Positions 12,600-26,300 of a DNA stretch of 64,000 nucleotides are shown here, in pieces. A model generated the notes under the pieces. It was not told the origin of the DNA. It searched no databases and saw nothing but the letters and a program-made list of their open reading frames with translations. The DNA comes from Rhyacichthys aspro (lineage: Eukaryota > Chordata > Actinopteri > Gobiiformes > Rhyacichthyidae), in the NCBI GenBank assembly GCA_036850595.1, contig CM072168.1:12453982-12517981 (forward strand). The letters are read 5' to 3'. The position numbers were made by a program, and so were the translations under genes. Numbering within the stretch: position 1 is the stretch's first letter; every line of letters starts with the position of its first letter.

Positions 12600-13092
12600 A
12601 ATAAACAAGGGAAAAATGAAGAAAAAGGTGATATTTGTCAAATGTACAGCACTTCTCCCATAAAAGCATTTCAAATGTAGCACTTCACCTCACAAATGTT
12701 ATTTTGAAGATGACTGATCACAGTGTTTGAAGCAATATTGCGGTTATTTGCATGTATATGCACATGTGAATTTAAATCAATTTGAACTGTGGACAAGAGC
12801 TATATAATTTTCATGATTAGATCTCATTATGGTACAAAAACAAATAAATAATACACTTGCTGTTTGGCTTGAAAAGGATAGGAAAAAATATATTATATAT
12901 ATTTTGGTCAGACCAATACTGATCTGCTATGAGTGCTTGTCATGTGGAGATACAGTTTTTAAATAGAGTAAATGATGTGTTGCATAGAGAGACATAACTA
13001 GTTCCAGGCAAATATGTTACTGATTGATAAATGTGGAAAAAACAGCATATGATATGATCATATTCCAATGAAGAGAAATATTTGGCAGATTT

Positions 13093-14598
13093 CTAAGATG
13101 CTAGTCCAAGCAGAAAACCTCCAACAAAGCTGCTTGTGACGACAATATTCTTCTTGACAAACTCTGTGGACTAAAAACAAAAATAAATTACAATAAATAT
13201 CACTGATACATGAAAGCACATTCCATTGTCTGTATTTTTGGGTCAAAGGTCAAATAATAAAATGTCTTTAAGTGTCTTAAAATTGTTTGAGGTATACTAA
13301 TAAATCTATAACCCACATTTGGCAGGCTTAAAGAGCATTTCTTTGTTTTGTAATTTGATTAGTTGATTTACAAGCTTTACAAGACCTAAATTAATGCTTA
13401 TAAAATAATTCTCTTTCAATCACACTGTATTATTTGCATAATGTTTACAAAATAAAGAGATGTACAAACGCAACTGTCCAAAGCTAAGCCTTTAACCTTA
13501 GACAGTACACACACCTACAAAGCCTCATAAATGTAATGGGCATATTTGAGCACCACAATTTTCCTTAAGATAAAAAAAAAGATCACATCTAAGCTATTAA
13601 AATGACATATTCTCACCCTTTGCACAAAAGTGTCCAGTTCTGTTGATGCTTGATTAGTACCCTTCTTCAACTGCTTCTTAGCTTTGTTGACATCCTTCTC
13701 TACTCTCTTCCAGTCCACTTGAATATAGCCACAATTATTAGCTATCTGTAGAAGAAAATATGTGCAAGATGATATTTAACAGAGAAAACACACACAAATG
13801 TGTTCTTTATTCAAACAGGCATGTGTTGTCAGTGTACCTGCAACATCAGAAGACCTCCTCCTACAGTTGTAGCAGCTAATTTTCCAACCTTCTGGAAAAG
13901 ATAACCTGTACACCTACACCAAATCAAACACAGACAGTAAGAGAGAATACCTATTTAAATTTCCCTGCAGTCATAATGAAGCATAAATTACAAACTGAAA
14001 TTTTAGTTTATTTATCCTCAAATGTAAGCTGCAGTTTACCATCCACTGACTCCACCAATGGCTATCTGTGTGGCCACAGAGTATTTCTCAGCTACTGGCC
14101 CAGAGTTTTTTCCAAAGAGGCGGTTCCACCATCTCTGGCGTTTAGCATATTCTGTCAGATCCACGACTTTGTCGTAAAGTTCGTCTTCTAGCTCTATGTG
14201 GACATAGAAAGAACAGGTTAGCATAAGTGGGTTAGGTGACCCAAACTCCCCTCAGTCCTGAGGTCCCACTAAAAGCTAAACATAGCTGTGTGATTAGAGA
14301 TTATAATTTGTAACGTGACATATTAGTCTACTTGCAATGTTACACATTGTCTTTACCTGTATTTTAGCTGTATTTGTAACTTGAAAAAAGTTTGCTGGTC
14401 TAGCAAGTTAGCATGACACAGTGGGAATTCGGAGGAAATGTACAGCACTGTAACAACATAAAGATAGCTTTCATGGTATACTGTGGGTACACTATTCAAA
14501 TAATGGATACACGATGAAGACTTTCGTACACTAAGATCATTAGTTCCTCACATTCAAACAAGCTTAGAGGCCTACCTACCCTTGTCACGGTTCGCCAT
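13093..14598 (-). CDS. fundc1: FUN14 domain-containing protein 1, mitophagy receptor
   Basis: FUNDC1 is an outer-mitochondrial-membrane receptor that binds LC3/GABARAP and also acts at ER-mitochondria contacts. The exons in transcript order are 14580-14598, 14040-14193, 13838-13913, 13617-13745 and 13093-13170: 456 nt, 151 residues plus TAG (human: 155). The start lies in a strong context (A at -3, G at +4). The cytosolic N-terminus has an acidic stretch followed by Y13-D-K-V16, which fits the W/F/Y-x-x-L/I/V LIR pattern. Family landmarks include DLTEYA (18-23), RWWNRLFG (27-34), EKYSVATQI (42-50), the glycine-rich VGGG (75-78), DWKRVEKDVNKAK (94-106) and the C-terminal FVGGFLLGLAS. Hydrophobic segments lie near 45-64, 70-91 and 134-150. 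The human Ser13 and Ser17 positions have no serine equivalents here. Synteny and the GLAS ending favour FUNDC1 over FUNDC2. Confidence 0.96.
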
Positions 14599-15452
14599 TT
14601 TGCAGTGCTGCTTGTGTCCTCAGCTGCCTGTCCGCTCAATTTGCATATTTGTCGGTCAAAGATAGTGAAACTACTGGGACTGCGTGCTCAAAGAAACACA
14701 TTTTTACATTTTTGAAGGAAAATGCATTAGACGTTTTATTATACTGCTTGTGTATGAACAGAGGTTGTTTTTTTAATTCAGGAAAAAAAGAAAAACACAA
14801 TAAAACTCTATTATAAATAACTACCAGAAACAATGCCCACATAATACCGAACAATAAATAATTGAAAATAAAGAAGTTATTTCTTTTTTTTTACTTTTTA
14901 TCGTCGCCCCTACATAACAACTTGACAACTACATTGACCATTCAGCGGCTTCGTATCGCAGTTGCGTAATCTAATGTCAAGTAGGTAACCAATGGAAACA
15001 ACCGAGGCGGGTCTTTATGGCCGTTTGGTGTGTACGTGCGCGTGTTCGTAGCACATCAACCGGAGACAGTCACGTGACGGTACACGCTTAGCTCTGATTG
15101 GGCAGTGTAAACCGAGGGCGTGGCGAAGGTAGCGGCGTGCGTTTGCCTATGTGACACAATTACAACAACTTTGAGCCGAGGGTTGGGGAAGTTTGCGATA
15201 TTATTAAATAACACCCAATGGTTAAACCCAACATTATATCAACTTCATGCAAACACTGGCACGTTGGAATACACGCTGTGTTTTGATGTACAATGAGGAG
15301 GGTGGAAGGTAACTTGAAGGGATCATTTCCTTGAGGATTTGGCAAGAATTACGCTACGCCCCGTTTAGTCCTGGATAAGGTGTGCAGCTGTATTGTTCTT
15401 TTTGCATTTTGCTGGAGTCGCTTGGTCCACTTGGTCTTCCCATTTCTTTTCC
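14599..15452. promoter_or_regulatory. Divergent fundc1/kdm6a promoter interval, CpG-rich
   Basis: The two divergent start codons are 854 bp apart. The part from about 14900 to 15150 is rich in CpG and GC compared with the AT-rich surroundings. It has CCAAT boxes in both orientations (plus strand 14989-14993; minus strand 15097-15101), a perfect GTCACGTGAC palindrome (15069-15078) and no obvious TATA box. This fits a shared CpG-island promoter for two broadly expressed genes. Transcription start sites were not determined. Confidence 0.7.
15069..15078. promoter_or_regulatory. GTCACGTGAC palindrome (E-box / CLEAR-type site)
   Basis: This perfect 10-bp palindrome contains CACGTG with GT and AC flanks. 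That form is the consensus of the CLEAR element bound by TFEB/TFE3 and is also a USF-type E-box. It sits 471 bp from the fundc1 ATG and 375 bp from the kdm6a ATG. Occupancy is inferred, not shown. Confidence 0.5.
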
Positions 15453-17289
15453 ATGAAATCGTGCGGAGTGTCGCTCACCGCCGCTGCCTCTGCTGCTCAG
15501 AGTCTCGGCGTTACTGGTAATGACGAGGAGAAAATGGCGTCGGGAAAAGCGACTGAAATCGAAGAGGACTTTCCGAAGCTAACAGCACAAGAGAAAGAGA
15601 CCCTGGCCGGAATTAACAGGTTTTACTAATTCTCTTTTGAACAATATAATTTGATTTTAAAATAATCCATATATTTAAGTACACCGTTCTAAACAACACA
15701 CACGAATGCCCGCAAGTAATACGGAACCGCCTGTGTTGTCTGTCCTCTACTTGCAGTTCACTGTTTGGATTTCATAGGCTTCAAGAAGATGGCGCCAGAA
15801 CGAAGGCCTTGCTGTTAAAGGTATGACACACAGAGGACCTTAGGAGGTTGTCTGTTTCACTTGTTAGTTCTATGTCCTACATGAAAAAGGTAGTGAAGTG
15901 TCACAGTCCTCCCAAATAAACTTACGCTTTTTGTCCTGCTGCATTAAATTGCCTTATATAGAAACTTTGAATCCAAAACAGTCAAAAACTTCACAGCTTC
16001 TCGTGATGGGGTGTTTACATCTCATTGGAAGCAAACCATGCATTGTCATAAATTATATTAATTAATATTACAATTCACAAATGTTATAAAAGCGTGACTA
16101 TATTTGCAAATACAACGTAGTTAAAGTCACAGCTATATGAACAATGGAGAGAGTGGGTAAGGTAAGACTGGAATGCCATTGATAAAACGTGGCCCATGTG
16201 TGGTGCAATAAGACCGGTGTTTCTCACTTCTTCTGTGTTAAATGATCATTTTACTCCAGCAACTGATGTGACATGTGACACTTGGACAAGGGCAGTTAGC
16301 AAGGCTCTTTAAGCTTAATGCATGTAATAGGCTGTCCCAAAAGTGAATATCGTGCATTTAGAGGAATATCCAGCGACAAATTGAATTGTCAGCAGTGTTT
16401 GTGCCTCCCAAAGCCTCACCAGAGTTGAGATAGTGCGTCAGCTCACCCTGATAGCAGTAGCGGCTAACAACCCAGCGCGTTTCAACCACATTCCCTGCAA
16501 CTACATTAGAGTATATGTATCACTGTCCTGTTTCGGAATTTTATTTTGGCATTGTAAATTAATGACTGGCTTTCCAAAGATGAAGATGTGCTAACAAAGT
16601 AAACTGCAAAAATATTTTTCTTGCTAGTTTGCTAGCATCCACGGCTAGGCTAATCAGCGTTCACATAAAATATGTCACATCCAAAGCTTTAACATAAACG
16701 AGTGAATAAAGCGGAAGCATGGGGCCACGGCTCTACTTTGCAGTAATCGGTTCACACCAGGCTAATAATAGTGCTGGCCATGTTTACATTTGTGGTCTAT
16801 GTTGATTAATGTGAGTTCAAAACGTGGGTTTCAAGACCCTTCAGACTAAATTCTAGTATTGTTAGAGTGTTCTCTGAAGTTAGTCGCAATGTATCACAGA
16901 TGTGTTGCACTGTTGACCTGCAAGCTCTAGAGACTGACTGTAAAGGAGCGTCATGTATGTTCTATTGTAGAGCTAATTTCATAACTAAGAATATGGATGT
17001 GTATAAGACCAGGTTTTCATCACATCCATTGTATGGACTTTTCTATACCAGTTTAGTAGAGCTGTAAAGTATTCAACTTTTTAATTGCTGTAATAGAGGA
17101 CTTAGTGATTGATTATTCCATACATTTTTAAATTGAAAGGGTCAGACAAGAGTGTTGGAGGAAAAACACATATATATCAAACTGTTTTTGGTTTGTACAC
17201 ACAATGGGTCATGTTTTTTTCAAGTTAACTCAACTTTATTAATCCCTAATGGTAGATTTAATAGGTCTATTCAAATAAATCTTGAGGCA

Positions 17290-17388
<99 letters not shown>

Positions 17389-20300
17389 TACACAATATCT
17401 CAATGAAGATCATACAGTGGTGTTAACACTGATGATACTCTACTGTGAGATTCTAATACCTTTACATCCCAAGTCAAGTGTCATTTGTTTAGCTGTTTGT
17501 TAAATTCATGGACCATATAATGGTGTTGAGATGGCTTCATGCTAGACAGCAAATCACTGTTTAGAAAAGACAATTTGATCTCTAATGATTGTTGAAGTAG
17601 TAGTAATTTAGTGATACAGAAAATTTTAGGTTATACTGACACTTAATCTTCAACTGACATTATCATGATCTAGATTTATACGATCTTTGAGCAATTCTTA
17701 GTTATTCAAGTAAATAATTTTTTAGATTGTCAGAACCCCAGCTAGCTTCCAGTGGTATATCATGTCAGCAAGGAATGAGTGATTGTATGCTAAATATGAA
17801 TCTGTTCCAACGTTGGCAGAAAAGAACTGTGTAAATGCAGCCCTTCACCATTAAGGCCATGGATGTACCATTGATTTTACATCATTTTTATATTGCTGCG
17901 CAGGGGATATAGATTCAGATTTTATACTACTTGCCAGTATTGGTTCCAAATATTAGACTGTGGACTACTTAGTATCACCTTTGCATCCATTTTATTTATC
18001 ATATGGTCCTTTATCATTTATGAATTAGCTATGAAAGGCAAATATAACAACCAAAATTGAGTTGAGTTGAACTGAGTGAGTACATGTGTGATGTAGGCTA
18101 ATCTTGCACAATATGTCTATAAGGCTGCTTTCAATGTCTCTGACAAACAAAAACAGAACCTCATATACACAAGGCAAAGAACTGATAATATGTCGTATTT
18201 GTGGTGTGTGAAGTCATTCTAATGTCGAAATTAAGGACACCATGGAGGAGGGAGGTACAGTAACTTGTCCATAGTAAACGTAAAAAAAGTAGAGAGATGG
18301 ATATTTTGTGTCAAACAAACTTTACAATGAATAAGATGTAGCCTTGCAGCTCTGATGTGTGGTCATTTCCAAACAAGGCAGTAGAGCTACAGGTTAACAA
18401 CTGGAATGTACAGTAGATCTTCAGCACCAGTGTCACGTGTTGTGAGTGTAAGATGGGCAATGAATTTAACCTGGTTACAGAATGTGAGGTTATTAAAGGG
18501 TAATTTTTACACCACAATCTACTCAGAGACCAACTGCAGACACTCTTTTACTCAAACTAAATCTTAGCGTGTTAGTCTGTAAGTGTAAAGAGATAAAAAG
18601 GGGGTGTTTGGGCAGGCTGCTCTCTCCTCGCTCTTGTATGATGCACCACCACTGTGTCCGTTGGTGGGACTCAATGTCTACTTTCTCTCCATGAATACAC
18701 CCCAATTCTCAACAATTCAACTGAACACCATGGGTCACAGAGCTCTTGTTTACAGTTTGGGTATTAATAAACACCTAACAAAAGTCACTTAAGATATTGC
18801 GTTAAAAGGGTAGATAGTTTTTCACTAAAAGTAGTAGCCTCTGTAGCTATATAGCACCCATCAAACTCCACATTCCTTTTTTCTCTGCCATCCAGGCTAT
18901 AAGCTGCTATGATGCCATCATCTTGAAAGCTGAGGGGAAAGTGGACCCAGACGTATTCTGTCAACTGGGCCATTTCAATCTCCTGCTGGAAGACTACCCA
19001 AAAGGTAAGAGGTTCAGGGACTGTTTATACAGCAGTGCTTTAGTGTTTACATGGTGCAGTGTCATTTGACTTTGTGTTTTGTTCTGAAGTATGTATTTTG
19101 GGCTGTATTGTGTAAGTGCGTAGTGACAAACATCACAACTCCTTGTCTGTCCAAACTGAGTCTGTTATTCATTTTTATTTGCACAGACTTTATTATGTGC
19201 TTATGTGATGAAAGCCCTGTTAACAGGTGATTTTGTTTTTATCTCATTTTATTTACTGGAATATTACAGCATTATCTGCATACCAGAGGCACTTCAGTTT
19301 ACAGTCAGACTACTGGAAGGTAAGTTTTGTCAGCACCATGCACAATACATTGAATAAATTGTTGTGATGAAAGTATATTAAACACAGAACTTAACTCACC
19401 ATTGATTGCAACAATTGACTTTGCCAAAGCACTTGAATGACTGGTCTCTGTGGACTGTAGAACCTCTTCTTAACAAATATGATAGTAACGATTGGTCTTT
19501 CTAATCACCGGCATCCATCCTTCGGAGGCAGCTCCTCCAGTGTAAGGTCGTCTGATTGCAGGCTAACTGCACACAAATGTCTTTTGGAACCATCTCCGCC
19601 TTCAGTTTAGTTTTTTTTTCTTGTCTAAATAAATAAATTTTTTAAGGTTTTGATAATTATCATTTGTCTGCTATGATGTAAAATGCAATGCTAAGCAATT
19701 AAATTAACTCTTAATAAAAACAAAAAAGCAAGCAGATAATTTTTGGGAATAACAATCTGCTGTTGGTGAGTGTCTGAGCCATGGCTAATGAAAAAGGGAG
19801 TAAATAGAAGACTAGTGAGTTTACTTACATTAGCTAATTTATTCATTTTGATGCTACTCTCAGTAAAATGAGTGCTGCTGGATGTGATGTGAAGTGCTGA
19901 GATCACCAGTTCAGGATGTATTTTCTGTGATGATATGATATTATTATTGAAAAGTGCTAAAGCCTTACCACATAACATTATATAATATTTCCCCGCACTT
20001 CTTCTCGTAATACTGTTTTTTTTGGGGTTTTTTTTTTCAAAAACTCCCGTGCTGCAGTTTGGGTAGGGCAAGGCCATGAATTCATTGTTGTATTTTAGCA
20101 GAGGAGTCAGTCCTTGGGAGGAGGATTGCATTGGAAGCAGTAGGTGATGATGTGGATTTCTTCAAAGTAGTCCTCCCAAGGAAGGATGCTGGTTATTGGA
20201 AAGCAGCCAATATCCCTTATGTCCTTGATAGACTGTAATACTTAAACTGTTTTAAGTATATCTGTTTAAAGATTTTTGTGTCTTTCCATCTTGTAGGTAT

Positions 20301-23300
20301 TAACGAAACTTTATTTTTGGCTAAATTAGTAAAATAAAATGTTCTTTTTTCCAGAATGCTGCCTTTTTGTATGGCCTTGGCATTGTTTATTTCCATTACA
20401 ATGCATTTCAGTGGTAAGTATTTAACTGCTTTTGTTGATTGTAAAAAATAGGTTTAAATAGGTAAAAAATGTTATTTGTATTCATGTAGATACACTACAC
20501 ATTAGCTCAGCTTCACTCACTGTTTTAGTGCATGTTTTCATACAGATTTGTAGCATTCAGTGCACCCAAATACTTAGACAGCTTCATCTGCTGCTAAAAC
20601 CAATTGAAAGTAATTTAGGACGTATTATATACTTCAGCCAACATTTATCTCTATCTAAATTCATGTTTCTGCCTTGTTTTTTAATTTATTCAATATATTA
20701 TAATGATTTTTAAAATGATTTACCATGCTATTCTTTTCCACTGTGCTGGTTATGAAGAAAGCTATATTACTTCCACACCCCGACATCTCCACCCTATCCT
20801 CCCCCAGAGGTTCTGTTAGACTTTTATTTTGCCGGCCAATTTGGCTGGTAGTATTGAAAATTTTTGAAATAACCAAACAAAAGCAACATTGAATGTGTGG
20901 CTGTAACAATAACGTAAACATTTTGGCTGCGCATAGGCAATTAAATTAATCTGCCTGATAAATTTACACACAGCTTCGTGGTCTGACACTTTAACACTTT
21001 ATTTAAACTATGCGACTGAGACTGAGTCTGAGTCTGAACTGCTTGTCTGCGTGTCAATTGACTTATTAGTCCCAGAGTTCGTCACATTTATTTGCAGTAT
21101 TTCTGATTAATACCTACTCTTGCTTGTGTGTGCGATGTTTTCACTGATGCGTAATAACATTTGATGCAGCCAGGAGAACCACCAGCATAACACTCCACGC
21201 CGGGACACAGTGCAACATTGCTCTTCTCTTGAGACAGAGCTGCGTTCATTGCTAAATGCTAAAAATAGAGCGCTCTGCACATTGTGCCTCAACATATTTT
21301 CAGCAGTTAGCAACAATTAAACCTACTAAAAACCGGAATATACCCACTAACACAATTCCTAACTCTGTGGCCCTCCTGCTCAGTGTTGCCCTGCCCCTTT
21401 ATTTCACCAGGCAATGAAGAGTCATATACTGTTGACTGGCCCTATAGGGCAGTCGTCTTAATACATTACATCACTCTAAGTCTCTGGCTAAAGGGAATGC
21501 GGACTTCTCAAAGGGATGCAGCATAAAGACGACTGTAATAAAAGTGCACAATTTTTTTTTACTTACAAACGGAAGTAAAAAGAAGAGCAACTGTGGAAAT
21601 GTTGTCTTTCTAATTCATTTTGTTTAAGGAAGATTGTAGAAAAGCTGTTCTCTGCAAGCTTTGGCTTTAGATTCAGCCAGCATGGGAGGAGAGTGAGCAC
21701 AGCACAGCACAGGGAAAAGAGGGAGGGAAAGGGGCAATGAGTTCAGCATGTTGTGTGTGTATCTTTGTGTTTATGCGTGGCAGGCAGGCTCTCGGCAGTG
21801 AGCTCAGTGCACTGTTGGTTCATGCAGGAGAAAGGCTACATGCTGTTATGGAGGAGCCATTGTTGTCAGAGCTTTAGTTTGTGGCTTCATTTGATTGTCA
21901 TCAATTAAATTATGATATCTTCAGCAAAATCCCAAAAGGCTCAATTTTAACCAAGATTTTAAATCATTTTCATTGGGTGTTATTTCACACAAAGAGAATC
22001 TTAGGATCTGCACACAGAGATTATCAACAAAAGCAAAAATCAGTCGTTCCATTTCCAATTTTCATTTGCAGTGTATGCTCACAACATGATTGAGTTAGTG
22101 TCAAGGTCAGAGTTCAGCTTCATACAAGCAACAGCACATCACAGATTATTAGATAGTAGAAATGTATGACTGTTTGACTTTAATGAAAATAAAAGGGAAA
22201 GAATGAAGCATAGCTTCTAATCAATGGTGCTTTACATTGCCTTATGAAAAGTAGACAGTGCCTTAATTGCATTAACAATAGCAGCATCACAGTGTAATTG
22301 ATATTGGAACAGAGCTTAAGTATTTTCCTGATCTTTCTCAGGTCAATCAAGGCTTTTCAGGAGGTGCTTTACATTGACCCCGGTTTCTCAAGAGCTAAAG
22401 AGATTCATCTGAGGCTGGGACTTATGTTTAAAGTCAACACAGACTACGAGTCAAGCTTAAAGGTAAGTACATTGTGTAAGTGTGACAGAAAATAAAACTT
22501 TATCTATAGATTCTAATAAGTAATAAAATCCACCCTTCCTTTTTTAACATTAATGTCAGCTCTTTTTGACTTTGCTGGGCATTGGTATGGAAGATACAAA
22601 AAATTTTATCAGCTACATCTTGTTTGAACTTTTTGTTCATCCATGTGGCTTACACAGAGGTTTTCCATTGATGAGATTGGGCATTGTATTTTGAAGTCTT
22701 AGAAGCCATCTTTGCACCTAAATAGACCTGACCTTTTTAGTCGTCTGCTCTACAAAAGCTGTTGGATCGTGTGTGCTGTCTGTCTGAGTGAAGCCCTGTG
22801 TGCTGTGTCCTGACACCTGTGAGCCATAGATGTTCAGAGAGTAACAAAAGGCTTTTTGACTGGAGCCTATGGGTCTGTTGTCTGAGACTCCTTATCCCCT
22901 TCAGGAGCAGGTAGGTATCTGATCTCAGGCTTTGTCCAACTCCAGACTTTGTGTCACAAGGTTATATTTGCATTATGCACAACTTTGATCCCTACATTAG
23001 AAATAGGCACCGGACACGAGGTCTGCATGAAAAGTGTTTCACCCTAAACTCATTAAAACTATTGTTGGAACTAGTATCACCTCAGTTTCTTTGCCCTTTG
23101 ATCATCTTATCAAGTAATGGTGCTTTTTTTCCAAATTCTTTAATTCATAATGTGAAATTTGTTCCTGTCTAAGAGCACACATATGGTCTCGTGTAATAGA
23201 TTTAAAAAGTGAGTGTTTTAGCCTTTAGTTGAGCAAACAGTGAATATGGAATGGAATGTTTATAGGGACATGGCTTTTAGATAAATCTGAAAAATGGCAA

Positions 23301-26300
23301 AATACAAAACTACCTGGTATTTATGAACTATATTGCACTGATATCATCAATGAAAAAGATGACGCTAGTGGTGGTAGAGCACTGAACATTGCAGCCAGCA
23401 CGTGCTGCACGTCCTCTCTCTGTCTACGCTGGGCACCCCTCCTCTCCCCAAGTTCTGGCTCATTGCCAGGATTTCATATGCCCAAGAATACACTCTTACA
23501 CTCCCACAGTGGCCCAGATATCTGCACAGAGATGTGAGTTTGGATAGATTGGCTCAGACTGTGGATTTAAGGTACTGTTCAGAGATGGACAAAGTGATGA
23601 AGAAGGCAGTGTTTGACACAGGTCTTTTTCCTAATTTTATCAAACAGTATTTCATATTGTATGAGAAATACAATGCTAGATTGTTAGATTTGTCATATAA
23701 TTTCTATGCAGTTAAAATGGGTAAATAAAGGTGCATTTTATACTGTACGTAAAGCTTTGTAGTGTTGTAGAGGAATGCTTTTGGCTGCACAAAGGAGATG
23801 AGGGGAGACGAGGTAAGGTGTGTGTGTCTCTGCCGGTTCCTGCTTTGAGGTATTGTGTGTCATCTGTGCACTCTCGGCTGCAGCCGTCTGCTGAATAGTA
23901 ATCAGTGACACCAGGATAGAGGAGGGGGGAGCGAGAGAGAAGGAAAGATAGTTGAGAGAGAGAGAGAGTGAAGGCGAGATGTGGAAAAGCCAGGCTGACA
24001 ATTCTGCTGCATTATCTGGCTGCTGCTAAAGCAAGTGTGAAAGGCAAGGAAGGGGAAGGATAGAAGACAGATCCACAGGAGGATGCAGCGGTTCTCAGCA
24101 CTAGACATCTAGGTAACACAATGTGCTATGTGTCTTTAATTGTATTGTCTGACGTTAAGGCATCTGGCTGTGATAAGCATGACTGACATTTTGTGGCTCG
24201 TAGCAATGGTTCAAAAATGAGTTTATTTTTAGCAGGGTCCTTTTTTGTGTGTGTGTTAGAGTGAGGGAGCACGTGCCAGAGCGGGAAGCTTCACCGGCCC
24301 TGGGTGAGGCGTGCAAATACAAATCCAGCTATGTGCACCCTTCTTTTCCTTGTGAATTTTAAGTCTGAAGTTGACCTTGTGTGACAGGTAACATATTTTT
24401 TTCTTCCAAGGAGTATCCAGTAGAAGACCAGCAGAACAGTCTGTTCTTGGCCTGTGTGCTAGATTCTCATTGGCAGATCTAACAGCTGAGTTTTTGCTGA
24501 CCCAGATAAGACAAAATTGGTGGGACTGCTTTTAAATGGTTGATTCAATTTGCCCGCTGAGCTGTTTGGCAAATTTGGCATTTTAATTTATTGCTACCTT
24601 GAGTTCAATGGTTCAGTTTTGTTTTTGCAATTTAAAATGAACCTTACTATAAAACATCTAAATCAATGGAGAGCTTTACAAAAGGTTTGGATTATAAATG
24701 ATCAGATTTAGATAGTGTAGCTGACCCAACATCTTAGCATTTGAGACAAGAGCTGGATAGGAGTACTTAGAGGTCAAATAATACCCAGTCTAGAACCCCA
24801 GAGAGTTGTTAGGAGCTGTGTGGTGTAGTCATGTGCCTATCCGTTCAATGACCCAGGATGTGAATATTTTCTATTAGTGTGCCACGCCTTGGCAGCCTTT
24901 GCAGACATCTCCTTTACTCAGCAGCAGCATCAACCTCTAGTAATATTCAGAATTGTCTGCTTGATCTGTGTGAAGAGTGAAAAGGAACAAAGGTTACTGC
25001 AAGACAACTGAGGGATTTCTGTGGTTCAGTCCCTGCAGCTATCAGTGTCCTCTCATGTTACTGTCAACCGGCTTCATTTATGTTCTGTTGAAGCTCTGCA
25101 GAGCTTTTAGGGAAGCAGACTGTCTGGAAATGGGAACAAGACTTTATCTAGAGTGGCTGTAAATATCTGTTACCTTAATACCATTTTGGGATTTTTTACA
25201 TATCACCAATATTTAGCAACACAAGATGGCATATTACAAATGGCCACGTGTGATCCAGGCTACAACTATTAACCACCTCTTGACAAACACTGTGACTTGG
25301 TTCTGATCACACCGGCATTGTAAAATATAACTCAGACAGAAACAACAAATATTTTAACCCTTGTCCTCAGAATTGCCATACACCTTTTGTCCTCTGGGGT
25401 TAAAATGACTCCTTTCGGTTTGACTGTTATTTAAAGCATATAGTATTAAAATCAATTTTGTGTTAGACCGTTACTTATATTATTTGGGGTGCCTCTCAAG
25501 GCTAAATAATGTCCTCAGACTTCTTAATGCATTTTACTGTTCACACGTGTAATATAACAAATTGGTCTCATTCAATATGTTTACATGCAGAGCTTAGTTA
25601 TACTGAGCTCATAGTTTAATTAAGCCTTCACACCTGGGTTTCTCACTTTCTCTGAGTTTAAATGCACAGGAGAGAACTGAACGACTGTTTCTCCAGCGCC
25701 CAGCTCAGGCTAATGCTGCATCCAGGTAGTCTTGGTATTTCACAGCATTTAGCCTTTGTTAAAACAAGAGAAAAGTTAACATTAAATCTGGCTTATTTGT
25801 AACGCTAAATGCCTATACATTTAAATAATTTATTTTGCATTTATTATAAATATTAATGTAAAAATTAAACTTTATGAAGTGAAACTTTAGTAATGGGACT
25901 TTGGTAATCATTTGAATTTTGCTAGCTGCATGTAAACATACTGACTGTTGAGACCTATGGGACATGTCCCATACAAGGCAGTACAAGACAGCATGACAGT
26001 CACAGTGTCAGCTAGTAACGCTAATGCACAGTCAAGGAGTTGTAGAGGGAGCTGCTTTTTATGAAGCTTTGGGTTCTTTTTGAAGCTGGTGGCACGTAAC
26101 AGTGCTGTCAATTACATTGGCCTCAATGTGGGTAAGGCAGCAGTTGAGCAATGAATCACACCACAATAACATTTATTAACAAGCAGTGATTTAGTTTTTG
26201 TCAGTAAGAACGCTTTGCAGCTTTTGTAAAAAAAAAAAAAAATCACCCAAGAATACAAGACCAATTTGTGAACATGTTTTCAACACTGGGTTCTGTGGGA

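Noticed and set aside
17152..17503. Open frames with long IYIYIY runs
   Set aside because: They are translations of the TA microsatellite.
19691..20131. 146-codon open frame on the minus strand in kdm6a intron 4
   Set aside because: It lies wholly inside an AT-rich intron, has no recognisable domain and no splice or promoter context.
23256..23728. Overlapping plus-strand frames in kdm6a intron 6
   Set aside because: They are not in phase with flanking exons, the splice context is poor and the sequence is unrecognised.
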